Shown: in pieces, positions 44,718 to 55,879 of the stretch
Layout: the number at the start of each line of letters is the position of its first letter
How positions within the stretch are numbered: the first letter of the stretch is position 1
Source of the DNA: Doryteuthis pealeii
Taxonomy: Eukaryota; Mollusca; Cephalopoda; Myopsida; Loliginidae
Assembly: GCA_023376005.1 (NCBI GenBank)
Contig: CM042157.1
Coordinates: forward strand, 57,117,202-57,181,201
Length of the DNA: 64,000 nt
Reading direction: 5' to 3'
Translations under genes and position numbers: made by a program
Notes under the pieces: model-generated
What the model saw: only the letters and a program-made list of their open reading frames with translations
Told to the model about the DNA's origin: nothing
Databases searched by the model: none

Positions 44718-45055
44718 ATTGATTTTTCTCGATTTGTTTAGCCTTAAATTTAATAGGTAATCCCGCCTAATTAATTAATTATTAATTAATTAACTTTCAT
44801 AAATTAGGTTCGACTTCATTTAAAACACATATTCTCCCAAATATTGTCGGCTGAAAATAGCCATATCACAAACATCGTCTGTTTGTTTACTTCTCGTAAG
44901 TTCGTGTAGAGGTCACTTAAGAGGAATATAAATACCTACTCCTTAACAAAACGAAGAAATCTGCTAAGTCCGTTTGGTGTGGTGGTAAGACGCTTGACAA
45001 GTCAGCTTGACAATCAGGTTTCGAATCGCACACGGGGCGGTCTTTGTATCTATAG

Positions 45056-45097
45056 CTCTGCTGATGAGGCCTAATAGGCCGAAATGTACATACAGAG
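45056..45097 (+). ncRNA. hammerhead ribozyme, array unit 3
   Basis: Identical to units 1 and 2. Confidence 0.85.
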
Positions 45098-45435
45098 ATT
45101 GATTTTTCTCGATTTGTTTAGCCTTAAATTTAATAGGTAATCCCGCCTAATTAATTAATTATTAATTAATTAACTTTCATAAATTAGGTTCGACTTCATT
45201 TAAAACACATATTCTCCCAAATATTGTCGGCTGAAAATAGCCATATCACAAACATCGTCTGTTTGTTTACTTCTCGTAAGTTCGTGTAGAGGTCACTTAA
45301 GAGGAATATAAATACCTACTCCTTAACAAAACGAAGAAATCTGCTAAGTCCGTTTGGTGTGGTGGTAAGACGCTTGACAAGTCAGCTTGACAATCAGGTT
45401 TCGAATCGCACACGGGGCGGTCTTTGTATCTATAG

Positions 45436-45477
45436 CTCTGCTGATGAGGCCTAATAGGCCGAAATGTACATACAGAG
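45436..45477 (+). ncRNA. hammerhead ribozyme, array unit 4
   Basis: Identical to the preceding units. Confidence 0.85.
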
Positions 45478-45815
45478 ATTGATTTTTCTCGATTTGTTTA
45501 GCCTTAAATTTAATAGGTAATCCCGCCTAATTAATTAATTATTAATTAATTAACTTTCATAAATTAGGTTCGACTTCATTTAAAACACATATTCTCCCAA
45601 ATATTGTCGGCTGAAAATAGCCATATCACAAACATCGTCTGTTTGTTTACTTCTCGTAAGTTCGTGTAGAGGTCACTTAAGAGGAATATAAATACCTACT
45701 CCTTAACAAAACGAAGAAATCTGCTAAGTCCGTTTGGTGTGGTGGTAAGACGCTTGACAAGTCAGCTTGACAATCAGGTTTCGAATCGCACACGGGGCGG
45801 TCTTTGTATCTATAG

Positions 45816-45857
45816 CTCTGCTGATGAGGCCTAATAGGCCGAAATGTACATACAGAG
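45816..45857 (+). ncRNA. hammerhead ribozyme, array unit 5
   Basis: Identical to the preceding units. This last unit lacks its 3' third. Confidence 0.85.
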
Positions 45858-45977
45858 ATTGATTTTTCTCGATTTGTTTAGCCTTAAATTTAATAGGTAA
45901 TCCCGCCTAATTAATTAATTATTAATTAATTAACTTTCATAAATTAGGTTCGACTTCATTTAAAACACATATTCTCC

Positions 45978-45983
<6 letters not shown>

Positions 45984-46014
<31 letters not shown>
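45984..46014. repeat. (AT)n microsatellite, right edge of array
   Basis: The AT run begins directly where the last unit is cut. Confidence 0.9.
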
Positions 46015-46015
<1 letters not shown>

Positions 46016-46018
<3 letters not shown>

Positions 46019-46270
46019 GCCAGGTTAGCTTAGACGGTAGAGCATTTGGCTAGAAACCACAAGGTTCCTAGTTCGATACCGGCCCTCGGCAACTCAGCAT
46101 ATAGAGAAGCACAGGGATCTGTGCGGTAAAGTAAGGAGCTGGTAGGTGTGGCGCTCCACCTCAGATGCAAAAAAACAATCTCCTTGGTCTAGCGCTAGTG
46201 AAAAGAGGATAGACTCCCTCGCTGATTGGCTGATACTGACTTTAGGCCACCCCGACGATTTTACTTTTAT
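46016..46270 (+). mobile_element. tRNA-derived SINE, family 1
   Basis: Head GGTTAGCTTAGACGGTAGAG, B box TAGTTCGATACCGG and tail TTTACTTTTATA, which merges into a TA tract. Confidence 0.8.
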
Positions 46271-46330
46271 ATATATGTATATATATATATATATATATAT
46301 TTTACTTTATATATATATATATATATATAT

Positions 46331-46562
46331 AAAAGTAAAGTCGTCGGGGTGGCCTAAAGTCGGTATCAGCTAGTCAGCGAGGGAGTCTATCCCCTTTTCA
46401 ATAGCGCTAGACCAAGGAGATTGTTTTTAGCATCTGAGGTGGAGCGCCACACCTACCATCAGCTCCTTACTTTACCGCACAGATCCCTGTGCTACTCATA
46501 CGCTGAGTTGGCGAACTAGGAACCTTGTGGTTTCTAGCCGAACGCTCTACTGACTGAGCTAT
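46331..46562 (-). mobile_element. tRNA-derived SINE, family 1, inverted partner
   Basis: Minus copy with tail AAAAGTAAAGTCGTCGGGGT and head seen as CTACTGACTGAGCTA. It lacks about 15 bases around the B box. With 46016-46270 it forms a tail-to-tail inverted pair across a TA microsatellite. Confidence 0.75.
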
Positions 46563-46564
46563 TT

Positions 46565-46565
<1 letters not shown>

Positions 46566-46626
<61 letters not shown>
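46566..46626. repeat. (AT)n then (GA)n microsatellite
   Basis: AT run followed by eleven GA units. The sequence from 46627 to 47020 is not recognised. Confidence 0.85.
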
Positions 46627-47021
46627 TGTGATTCAACAGAATCTCTTGGATTTGGTATGTAAATAAAGAAAGAGGCAACATATTACTACTTTTAGATATA
46701 AATAAAAAGTTTCCATATTAGATTAATATTCTTCTTGTACCATAGAAGCTGTACGAAATAAGTTTCTTTTTATATCCACACAGACAACCAATATTGTCCC
46801 TGCTTTTAAGTTTGGATTAAAGTACTGTAATTGTTAATCTCCTTTGGTTATTCCTTTGTCTTTGAACAGGACACGGCCAAAAAAAGATAAAAGAAAAAGA
46901 AACAAGCTTGGACAATAACAGGGATATTTTTTTTATCCTTCTTTGTACATGCATGTATTGGTCCTCAAGTTAAACTGATCATATACTGATGCAGACCCCA
47001 CATACACTACAACAGAGTATG

Positions 47022-47221
47022 TAAAAAGTAAAGTCGACAGAGTAGGCTATTATTGGTATCAGCTAGACATTGAGGAAGTCCATCCCCTTTTTGCTAATTC
47101 TAGACCAGGGAGATTGTTATTGCATCTGAGCTCCCCACTTTATTACACAGGTCCAAGCTGTGCTACTCAGAGATGGTATTGAACCTAGAACCTTGTAGTC
47201 TCTAGTTGGATGCGCTACTGA
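47022..47221 (-). mobile_element. tRNA-derived SINE, family 1, diverged
   Basis: AAAAGTAAAGTCGACAGAGTA, TAGACCAGGGAGATTGTTAT and CTGTGCTACTCAGAGATGGT mark a minus copy with internal deletions. Confidence 0.6.
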
Positions 47222-47224
47222 TTA

Positions 47225-47820
47225 TTTGTCTTTTTGTTTTCATATTGTCATCACTTTTTTTTAAAGATTATATCATCCAAATGCTTGCCCTCACAAGCTA
47301 CATACACCTAAAACTTCACCCTGAAGTTAATACAAAGACTGGCAACATCGATCCTACACAAAATTTCCATTCAGCTGAGGTGACAACACTCATAAGAAAT
47401 AAGAATTCAGCAGAAATGTGACACCAGATAATCAGGATTAACATTTTTGCATTTCATCTTGGACAATTTGGATGATCTCATTTTTAAATAGAGGGTGTTG
47501 CAAGAAAGAACAATATTTTCCATTTTTGTTTTGTTATTGTCATCACTTTGTTTTAAAGATTATATCATCCAAATGCTTACCCTCACAAGCTACATACACC
47601 TAAAACCTCACCCTGAAGTTAACACATGCTCTGACAGAATGATCTCTTGGATTCAGAATGTAAATAAAAAAGGCAAAATTTTATTCTACTATAAAAAAAG
47701 AAAGAACAATATTTCCCATTTTTGTTTTCTTATTGTCATCATTTAGTTTTAAAGATTACATTGTCTAAATGTTTTCCTTCATGAGCTATACATTCTTGAA
47801 GCCACACTCTATAAAGTTCT
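47225..47820 (-). pseudogene. three C-terminal scraps of mariner-type transposase
   Basis: Pieces near 47225-47400, 47500-47640 and 47700-47820 repeat the same end of a transposase gene on the minus strand (KHLDDIIFK-like, then the 3' UTR with TTACATTCTG). They align with the better-kept copy at 49020-49280. All are dead fragments. Confidence 0.5.
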
Positions 47821-48014
47821 GTCGGGATTAGTATTACTGTATTTCATGAGAAATAAAATCTCTCAAAATTCAGTTAATATATATGCATATACATATATAT
47901 ATTCATATATATAAATATATACATACATATATATACACATACATACATACATATCAACACTTTTATTTACATTAGTTAAATATACAGGCCATATGATTTT
48001 CATACATGGACCAC

Positions 48015-48027
48015 ACACTTCAATCTA

Positions 48028-48094
<67 letters not shown>
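48015..48094. repeat. (CT)n then (TA)n microsatellite
   Basis: CT units followed by TA units. Confidence 0.9.
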
Positions 48095-48097
<3 letters not shown>

Positions 48098-48347
48098 CTA
48101 ACACCTCTGCATGAGCAGGATGCGACACAAGTTAAGCAGAGTTTAACAGTTTCAGAGTTTTCCTTAGCCAAGGTTAAAGAGCCCAGTCTGCCCTTCTATT
48201 TACCCATAGTTGGAGGGAGAGTAATTGGATGCATATCTTTCCCAAGGGTGTTAGCATGATGTGAAATGTAAACACTCTTGTTTGTGATTTGAACTCGGGT
48301 TGATGAGTCCATTTCCCACGACTCTAACCATTACACCATGTGACTTC
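48098..48347 (-). mobile_element. tRNA-derived SINE, family 2
   Basis: Minus copy from CACCTCTGCATGAGCAGGAT to the head, visible as CTCTAACCATTACACCATGT. The B box is at about 48288-48300. Confidence 0.7.
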
Positions 48348-48359
48348 ATATAACCTATA

Positions 48360-48900
48360 TATATATATGTTTATATATTTAAATATATATTTATATATCT
48401 ATATCATTTGTATAATTCTCAAAACATTTTTGTTGCTTGATGACCGCTACACAGCAAGAACCCAACGGTAGCAAACTTGTTCCAATGTAAATAAATATAA
48501 ACTAAAATATTCATTTATTTATTTACTTATTATCTATCTATCTATCTATCTATATATATATATATATATATATTAATGTTTTTTTTAAAAGTTGGGCGTT
48601 ATTACGAAGCATTAAAAATATAAATGAATGAACTCGATATTATGGAGTATTGGATTCACTTATTTTTTATTATTATTTGTTGTCATAAATTTTCAGGTTC
48701 GTTAGATACCCTTTATCAAATGAATGTTATTCTTGTCTCTGTTGTCTGTGAAATATTTATAATAACGGAGAATTCCATGTCTGCGTTCAATCCCTTCACG
48801 TGTGTTTGTAATTTTAGAATCCATTTAGTTTCTGATTGTTTTCGAGATTGCGTTGTTGGAAATGCGTGTTCCAATATATATATATATATATATATACAGA
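48360..48900. other. unclassified AT-rich DNA with TA and TATC repeats
   Basis: Tracts at 48534-48575 (CTAT, then AT) and 48874-48896 (AT) border about 300 bases that are slightly GC-richer. A 112-codon frame crosses it with no recognised domain. Confidence 0.35.
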
Positions 48901-49019
48901 GAGAGAGAGAAAAAGAGAGTAAGAGATGTGGTCTAACAGTATCTCTTAGATTTGTTATGTAAATAAAGAAAGAGGCAACATAGATTCAAGATTTAATTTT
49001 TCTATAAGAAAGAACAATA

Positions 49020-49290
49020 TTTACCATTTTTGTTTTGTTATTGTCATCATTTTGTTTTTAAAGATTATATTGTCCAAATTTTTTCCCTCCCGAGCTATAC
49101 ACTCCTGAAACCTTTGTATCACTTGCAATGTCATTGTCTCTGGTATTGCTACAATTTCCTGGTGATTAGATCTTTCAATTCATCAGTTTTCTCTAGCCTA
49201 TATTTAAAGACTTGAACCTTCAGGTATCTCCAAAGGAAGTAATCACAAAAAGATAGATCTTTGTCAACCTACTCTGAAATGCCTGTGAAA
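49020..49290 (-). pseudogene. mariner-type transposase C-terminus
   Basis: On the minus strand: DLSFCDYFLWRYLKVQVFKY, then RLEKTDELKDLITR. After a one-base shift come EIVAIPETMTLQVIQRF and QECIAREGKNLDNIIF. The D-x2-FLW block includes the last catalytic acid of the DDE/D family. It is the best-kept copy of the transposase tail here but is frameshifted and lacks the upstream domains. Confidence 0.7.
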
Positions 49291-49632
49291 TAACTGCTAT
49301 ATTGCAATGATAGAGTCACCATTATTTGATGATCACCATTGCACACCATGGCAACCGAAATGGCATGGCTGCTGCATCTGGTGTGCTGCTGCTGCTGCTG
49401 CTCAAAGACATCCCACCAACTCACTGCTACTCTGTGGCAGCAATTTCAAATCCGGTAGATCATTCTGCCGGACCCTGTATTCCTCATGAAACAGCAGCAG
49501 CAGCCGCAGTCATTTTTTTTCTGTTTCATAATAGTGGTGGCTTTTCTTAAAAAAAGATATATTGTCTTAAAAAGACTGTAAAAAAAAACAACCTTTTGAA
49601 AATGAAGAAATACAGAGTCATCCAGGTTGTTA

Positions 49633-49635
<3 letters not shown>

Positions 49636-49676
<41 letters not shown>

Positions 49677-49720
49677 ATATCACATTGTCTATATATATAT
49701 ATATATATTATAATATATAT
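49636..49720. repeat. (TA)n microsatellites
   Basis: TA runs broken by one short spacer, left of the foldback. Confidence 0.9.
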
Positions 49721-49734
49721 ATGTTGTAAACAAG

Positions 49735-49986
49735 GTTTGTTTAGAATGGCTTTTTGCCGATAATTTTTGGAGAATAAGTGTTTAATTGGAGTCGTACCTA
49801 ATTTTGAAAATTAATTAATTAATAATGAATTAGGCGGGAATACCTATTAAATGTATGGCTAAACAAATCGAGAAAAATCATTGATTTTTCTCGATTTGTT
49901 TAGCCATACATTTAATAGGTATTCCCGCCTAATTCATTATTAATTAATTAATTTTCAAAATTAGGTACGACTCCAATTAAACACTT
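49735..49986. mobile_element. foldback from the 380-bp element tail, no ribozyme
   Basis: The arms carry AACAAATCGAGAAAAATCA and TTAATTAATTAATAAT, which match the tail of the 380-bp unit, and meet with no loop. The ribozyme half is missing. (TA)n lies on both sides. 50020-50100 is a further scrap of the unit's distal end. Confidence 0.65.
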
Positions 49987-50119
49987 ATATATATATATAT
50001 ATATGATAAGTAAATACACATTAGCGATGTGTTTATGATATGGCTTTTTTTAGCTGACAATTTTTGGGAGACTTCAATTAAGCACATATTCTCCCCAAAA
50101 ATATACATATATATATATA

Positions 50120-50300
50120 GGGAATGAAAAGAATTCCAAAGTGGTTTGAATTTTGTTTTTTTTCTATCTATTTATATTTCATAGTAGGTGGGATATATAT
50201 TTTGGATTTTTTTCATCCTTATCAAGCTAATATAATTGTCACACCTACTATGAGATCGAAATAAATACAAATAAAAACAATTCAAGCTTTTTGTAGAGCT
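50120..50300. repeat. imperfect foldback
   Basis: CATAGTAGGTG at 50180 and CACCTACTATG at 50243 face each other, with GAAAAGAATTCC-like and AGCTTTTCATT outer arms. TA tracts flank it at 50104 and 50312. Confidence 0.4.
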
Positions 50301-50316
50301 TTTCATTATATATATA

Positions 50317-50356
<40 letters not shown>

Positions 50357-50361
<5 letters not shown>

Positions 50362-51353
50362 GAAAGTTTTTGGTATGTATGTGTCGACCTATAACTCAGA
50401 AAAGAGGAGTCTTTCAGATTTGAAATCTTGCATATAGATTAATATCCTTCTAACTAAGAAACACGCCAAATTTGGTTATTGATTTTTACTAATTAAGGAA
50501 TATAATTAATTAATCAAGCCAAAATCACCCAATTGCGGAACTGTCCATTTACCAGCACCTGCTGATGATAAAATATTGTTCGCTGCCTGACTTTTTGTTA
50601 CAGTAATTTCCAGCGATACCAGCAGTGAAGTTTAATTATAGTTAATAAATTTCGCAGTCTAAGCCAGAATTTATCACCTATTCTTGGTCCAATCTTAAAA
50701 ATATTTATATGGCTGGAAAGAAAATAAGATAATCTTTCTAAATATGTAATTTGTATGCGTTTTTATCTATTGAATTATTTTTTAAAGCGAGTTAAAAAAA
50801 AATTGGCTTTGGAGAGCTATCAGTATGATTTTTTTCAGACTAAATTTTAAGGATAAAATAAATTATTTTTTCTTGCTTATTTACGGTTCAATCTTCTTTA
50901 AGATATTTATATGGTTTGAAAGAGAATAAAATAATCTTTCTAAATATGTAATTTGATTGAGTTTTTATTAATGGAATTATTTTTTACAGCGATTTAAAAA
51001 AATAATATTTTGCTTCAGTCAGCCTAGAATTTGTAGTATAATTTTCTCATACTAAATTTTAACATAAACTCAAATCTTATTTATCGCATATTTCTGTTCC
51101 TATCTTTAAAATATTTATTTGGTTAGAAAAAAATATTTCTAAATATTCATACATTGAATTATTTTTTACAGCGAATTAAATAACAAATCAAACAAAAACA
51201 TTTAACAATAACTCAACTTTTTTTTAATTAATTCCTGTCATTCATCAATTGTAAACAAAGCCATTTTTATTTTTCATAATCGCATCAATTTATTTATTTT
51301 AATATTAGAAATACAAATAGAATCATGATACTAATGCAGAATAGTGTGCAAAA
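50357..51353 (-). mobile_element. Helitron-like composite repeat, copy 3, partial
   Basis: This is the reverse complement of about 660-1690 (and of 11760-12800). Divergence is higher than between copies 1 and 2. It starts at a (TA)n tract as ATAAAAGGAAAGTTTTTGG and stops near 51353, where homology ends abruptly. Confidence 0.6.
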
Positions 51354-51484
51354 TTGTCTAAGTACTTATTTGTATTTTATCCAGTAAATATCTAAGGAGT
51401 TACGATTTTTTATACCTGTAATTATCAATAAAAAACATAGCATAAATAAGTGCAGGAAAAAGTTAACAGATCAAATAAAGATTT

Positions 51485-51868
51485 CATATAGAGCTACTAT
51501 TCTTGGCAAAGGTATACATCCAACTGTTCTCTCTCAAGCTGTGGATAAATAGTAGGACAGACTGGGCTCTTTAACCTTGGTATGGCAACCAGTCCACAAG
51601 GAAGACTGAATTCAAATCAGTTGTAGACCTGGAAAGAGATGGTCTCTGCCAAGCTGTTTGCATTTCACATAGCACTAATACCTTTGGGAAAGGTATGAAT
51701 CCAACTATTCTCCCTTCAGCTATGGGTAAATAGTAGGTTAGCATGGGCTCTTTAACCATGATATGACAACCGGTCTAGGAGCAGGAAAACTCTGAATTCA
51801 AACCCGTTATACTTTACTTAAAAATTGACTTGTGTCACATCCTGCTTGTGCAAGGGGTTGATAAATGC
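51485..51868 (+). mobile_element. two adjacent SINE family 2 fragments
   Basis: 51485-51625 is a partial body. 51655-51868 runs from CATTTCACATAGCACTAATA to the 3' end CATCCTGCTTGTGCAAGG. Both are plus strand and lack the tRNA head. Confidence 0.6.
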
Positions 51869-51869
51869 A

Positions 51870-52660
51870 TATCCATTTAATTAGTTTAGGTTTCACAGAT
51901 CTCAGTTTGGGATTAATGTGTGAAATCTTTGTTGTTTCTTATACTATGCTGAAAAATATTAGGTATTCTAGAGAAAATATAAAATCCAAGCTGAAACGGT
52001 AGTAAACAGGCTAAGATAAAGACAGGTGTAAGGTTCAAGGTTATATATATATTATAACTGGTTGAAACAAACAACTCCGACACGAGTGTTGAACATAACA
52101 AGATGGATTTTAATAAAAGCACATGGAGAGACATTTACGACATGAAGTACATATACATGAAACTAGATACATAGTGGATAATATACATACATAGATACAT
52201 AAGAAGAGTTACATAGAAGATATGTTTAGTTATGGAGAGTCCATAGACTAAGGTCACTTAATAGTGTCTGTAATGGGGGGTGAATAGACCTGTTCAAAAA
52301 TCAACTTTTTCTTTTTTTCATACCCTCCTGCTCGGTTTCCCATGCTTTTTGACCTGGAAAAGCCGAAAATCACAACCATTTTGAGGTAAAATGTCAGGAA
52401 CCTTTGCCTCATTGGACCTCAAGATATTAAGCCCGCGATAGTAGAAAAGTGCCAAATTTTGCCTTCTGCCAAAGAAGAATCACCACACAGAGAGGATGTA
52501 GACAAGTGTCTAACCAATCGGTGTCAATTCCTGAGAAGCAAGAGAGTGAGAGAGTTTGAAACAGGCGCTTAAATACAATAGTCTAAACAGGAACCCCGAG
52601 GAAAGACAGGTATTTGATAGATCGATAGATAGAGAATGAGATAGATAAATAGTTGACACT
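51870..52660. other. unrecognised low-copy sequence
   Basis: No repeat family or RNA was matched. GATA-type repeats occur at 52617-52635. Confidence 0.35.
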
Positions 52661-52850
52661 CATATATATATATGTATGCTCCCAATTTCCTGGTAGAGCA
52701 CTGTAAGGGAGACATTAGTTGAACTTTCACCATTTAGCGTAAGGCATTTACTCGCCTGTTTACAGACTTGAGTTCTCTGGTGATTGTAAAAACATACACC
52801 CTGAAAGTATGTATCAATTGATTGTTCACCTCTGACAGACAGTCCCTGAC

Positions 52851-52888
52851 AGCCGTGATGGTAAGGAGATTTCACTTGGTTTCGCTCC
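52851..52888 (+). promoter_or_regulatory. tRNA-like boxes upstream of a dead ribozyme
   Basis: TGATGGTAAGGAG resembles the 3' half of an A box. GGTTTCGCTCC at 52878-52888 is a B box. The layout matches the element at 28.6 kb. Confidence 0.4.
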
Positions 52889-52913
52889 TGGCTAGAGGTA
52901 GCTGTTAAAAAAG

Positions 52914-52960
52914 TCAAGCTGCACTGATGAGACGTAAACGTCAAAACAACTGTGGATGAC
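52914..52960 (+). ncRNA. inactivated hammerhead ribozyme
   Basis: CTGATGA and stem II GACG-TAAA-CGTC are intact. The GAAA is AAAA (G12 changed) and the base at the cleavage position is G, which is not allowed. It should not self-cleave. It belongs with the 28.6-kb ribozyme (shared GCTGCACTGATGAG). A (GT)n tract follows. Confidence 0.6.
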
Positions 52961-52969
52961 TGGTATATA

Positions 52970-53009
<40 letters not shown>

Positions 53010-53223
53010 TAATATAAAATGACAATATTTTTTTTAAAGAGACAAACTTTCTTAGTTACAAACATTTCCAGACAAGTCTCAAAATGCAAAAAAAGGAAAT
53101 GAAATGGTTACATTTCAGATACACATTGACAGCCTGCATATCACCAAACCTGTACAAAGGGAATACCTCAAACAGGACTTCTTGTTGAAGAGAACGCAAC
53201 AGTTTCATTTTCTTTGCCAGAGG

Positions 53224-53690
53224 AAGGTTGGTTGGTTGGTTGGTTGGTTGGTTTTTTTTATGGCATAACCTTTAGGTTATTGTATGCTGAAGATGTTTTT
53301 GTTTTATTCATTCTCCAATTCTTCAAATTCAATTTTTTTAGACTCATTTTTTAAAACTCATTTTTTTATCTATTCAACTCATAAATGGGACCCTAACAGT
53401 ACTACCACACTGGGTCAGAGTGAACCTGGGATGAAGACACACTCCACTCTCCCCAGATCTCCAGAATTGAAACCTCACCATTAGATGCAGTTTAGTAACA
53501 CTAAGACCTTCAGCCACTTTAAGGGCAATATTGTCGGGACAATCATATAGGTGTTGGGATGTGACCATCTGATTGAGCAGACCATCTATCTAGCCCAAGT
53601 GAGGGCCAAAGTGGAGTGTTGCAAGTTATGGACTGCTCAGGGACCAGGATTCCATCCTTAAGCATCAAACCACCACTCACAAGCTAGATA
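53224..53690 (+). repeat. dispersed repeat family C, plus copy
   Basis: Starts with GGTT units and keeps TAAATGGGACCCTAACAG, CTACCACACTGGGTCAGAG, CCCAGATCTCCAGAATTG and GGACTGCTCAGGGACC. A GATA tract follows. Confidence 0.6.
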
Positions 53691-53699
53691 GATAGATAG

Positions 53700-54630
53700 A
53701 TAGATAGACAAAGAATGAGATAGACACATGGTAAGCACTCGTATAGATTATCCTAGTTTTACATTTTGCCCGTAACAATAACAATAAAGAAAGCAAATTA
53801 TGCATCAATATTTAAGCCCATACAAGAAAACATTTTCCTTTTAGGCATTGTTCAAAATTAATACATTGAGAAAGAAATGTGTTGCAAAGAATATCAAATA
53901 GGACCGGCCTTTAAAAATCACTAGATATTATCATTTAAAATAAATATTTCATGTGTGAGGATGTCTTTCATTTGTGTGTGTCAAGGACGTGCAAAGATAA
54001 TAAAACAGACGTTTTTTTGTTTATTAACTAAAATAAACGAGAAATATAACCAGTTTGAAAACAGTTGTAATATTATAATATTATTCAAATATATTGTAAA
54101 TAGAATGACCTTTTCAAAGATAGTGAAAATATAGAAGATTGATGTTTGCAAATTGTGCTATCTATGATCACTGCCTGGGGGAAGTAAGAGTTATTCCCCT
54201 TTAAAGGTATTCTTTAGTAATCACTTAAAAACACCCTATCAGGTGACAATAAAGGTAGCTCCTGCAAGGGGCTCTTAACTCTTTGCCTACCAAATTTCCC
54301 CAGTGGCTGTACTAAATTTTCTTGGTATTTTTTACCTGTATGATGGATATTTCAAAGTTCACTATCTATTCACCTCTGAATTCATTCTATTCAAATAAAA
54401 TCCTATAATTATTTTAATCTGGATTCTTCTGCTCAATTATAATGAATTAACCATCAACGGTTTATGGTAGGATTGTAGTGGTGGGAGAGCCAATGTGAAC
54501 GGTTTAAATTAGGCAAAGAGTTAAATTAGGCATTTGGCCTGGTAATTATCATTATAGGATAACCCATTTACCAAAATGTGGTTCATTTTCCATAGATTCT
54601 CAGCCATCCCAAAATACCGTTTATATATTT
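53700..54630. other. unrecognised low-copy sequence
   Basis: AT-rich with no matched family. TTAACTCTTTGCCTAC near 54288 and AGGCAAAGAGTTAAATTAGG near 54512 are inverted relative to each other. Confidence 0.35.
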
Positions 54631-54632
54631 GC

Positions 54633-54915
54633 CTAACCTCACCACATGAGTAGGATGTGACACAAGGTCAATTCTTAAGTAAAGTTTAACAGGTTTGAAT
54701 TCAGAGTTTTCCTTCTCTTCGGCTGGTTGCCATACCATGGTTAAAGTTCCCAGTCTGCCCTACTATTTACCCATAGCTGAAAGGAAAATGGTTTGATTCA
54801 TACCTTTTCCAAGGGTATTAGTGCTGTTGGAAATGCTACCAGCCTCGTCTAGGATTTGAACCTGTGTTGCCATGTCCATTTCCTTTGTTGATAGCTATTA
54901 CACTACGGGCGCCTT
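54633..54915 (-). mobile_element. tRNA-derived SINE, family 2, near full length
   Basis: Minus copy from CCTCACCACATGAGTAGGAT to the head at 54890-54915 (GCTATTACACTACGGGCGCC). Body blocks are in order. Confidence 0.7.
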
Positions 54916-55183
54916 GAGCATAAATTGAAATTTGAAGACCTATTTTTAAGGCATTGGTGTTGAAGTATATATGAGTAATTTTGTAAGTTTGGAATTTTAT
55001 TTCAAGGAAATCAATAGTCATGGGTCCTTTTATGTCCTAGAAGAGTATCAGCATGACCTTCTTTACTGACTGCTACTTTTCTTTTCCAAAGAGTCAGTGT
55101 GTTTCATAATCATAATCAGCTTATGATTTACGTACGTACCTGTAGTTAGAATATTTTGAATAAGATCTGTTAGATTAAAAATG

Positions 55184-55480
55184 ATGGGGTCCGGGGAAAG
55201 TTCCCAGGGCCGATGAGTGACAGCGGTGACATTCCAACTGAACTTCCGGTAGACGGATTAGACACATTGGAATTAGTTTAGTTCAGATGCAACCCGATTT
55301 CTGAGGAGTGCAGACACTATTGTCGTCGCTCCAAGTCAGCATCTCCTCACAGTGGAATCATGGGCTGGGTTTTGGAAATAAAGTTTTATCAAGAAAACAA
55401 CTAAGTCTTGTTGTTAAGTAATTAAAACAAGAAGAAACCAACCCAAGAACTCAAGAAAGAAAACCCAACCCTTAACAGAA
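55184..55480 (+). repeat. possible LTR-like segment
   Basis: It contains AATAAA near 55377, then a stretch shared with 34160-34300, and ends CCCTTAACA. No target duplication or second copy was found, so ends are guesses. Confidence 0.25.
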
Positions 55481-55879
55481 GCCCACTAGATCAACTGAAG
55501 AAGATGGTGGTTGAGTTAGACGCAATAAGCAGAATGTAACAAGTTAGAACTATTATATCATGTGTATGGTTGCAAGGAAAAAAGAAAAACACAGGTTAAT
55601 TTTTAATATGTTGTATTGAATATAATGAATTTAATATGTACAGCCACTTGATGAGTTGGTAAAGAATGACGTGTTGGTCATTGAGTGTGGAGTCGTTGAT
55701 ACTACGGCACCCATGTGTGTGTGTAGGAATGTTGTTCACGTCGCGGTCACAGAGTGTGAGGAGTTGATGTGTGAAATATGATATCTGATAGCCGGCATAA
55801 AAATGAAATGAAGGTGCGCGTTCGAGTTGGTGATTGGCGGTATATTTAGCTTTAGCAAGTTTTAGTGTTTTGTTCACTG

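Larger units (their letters stand above)
44216..45983 (+). mobile_element. 380-bp tandem array, retrozyme-like, 4.6 units
   Basis: Units begin at 44221, 44601, 44981, 45361 and 45741, with a spacing of exactly 380 bp. I saw no difference between units. Each unit holds tRNA-like A and B boxes, a hammerhead about 30 bases after the B box, an AT-rich palindrome (TTAATTAATTATTAATTAAT) and a GC-poor tail. The last unit stops at an (AT)n tract. Tandem ribozyme units of this size are the hallmark of retrozymes, which move with the help of other retroelements. No protein is encoded. Confidence 0.8.

Noticed and set aside
48624..48962. 112-codon frame as a gene
   Set aside because: It runs into an AT microsatellite, has no domain, and its minus strand is equally unremarkable.
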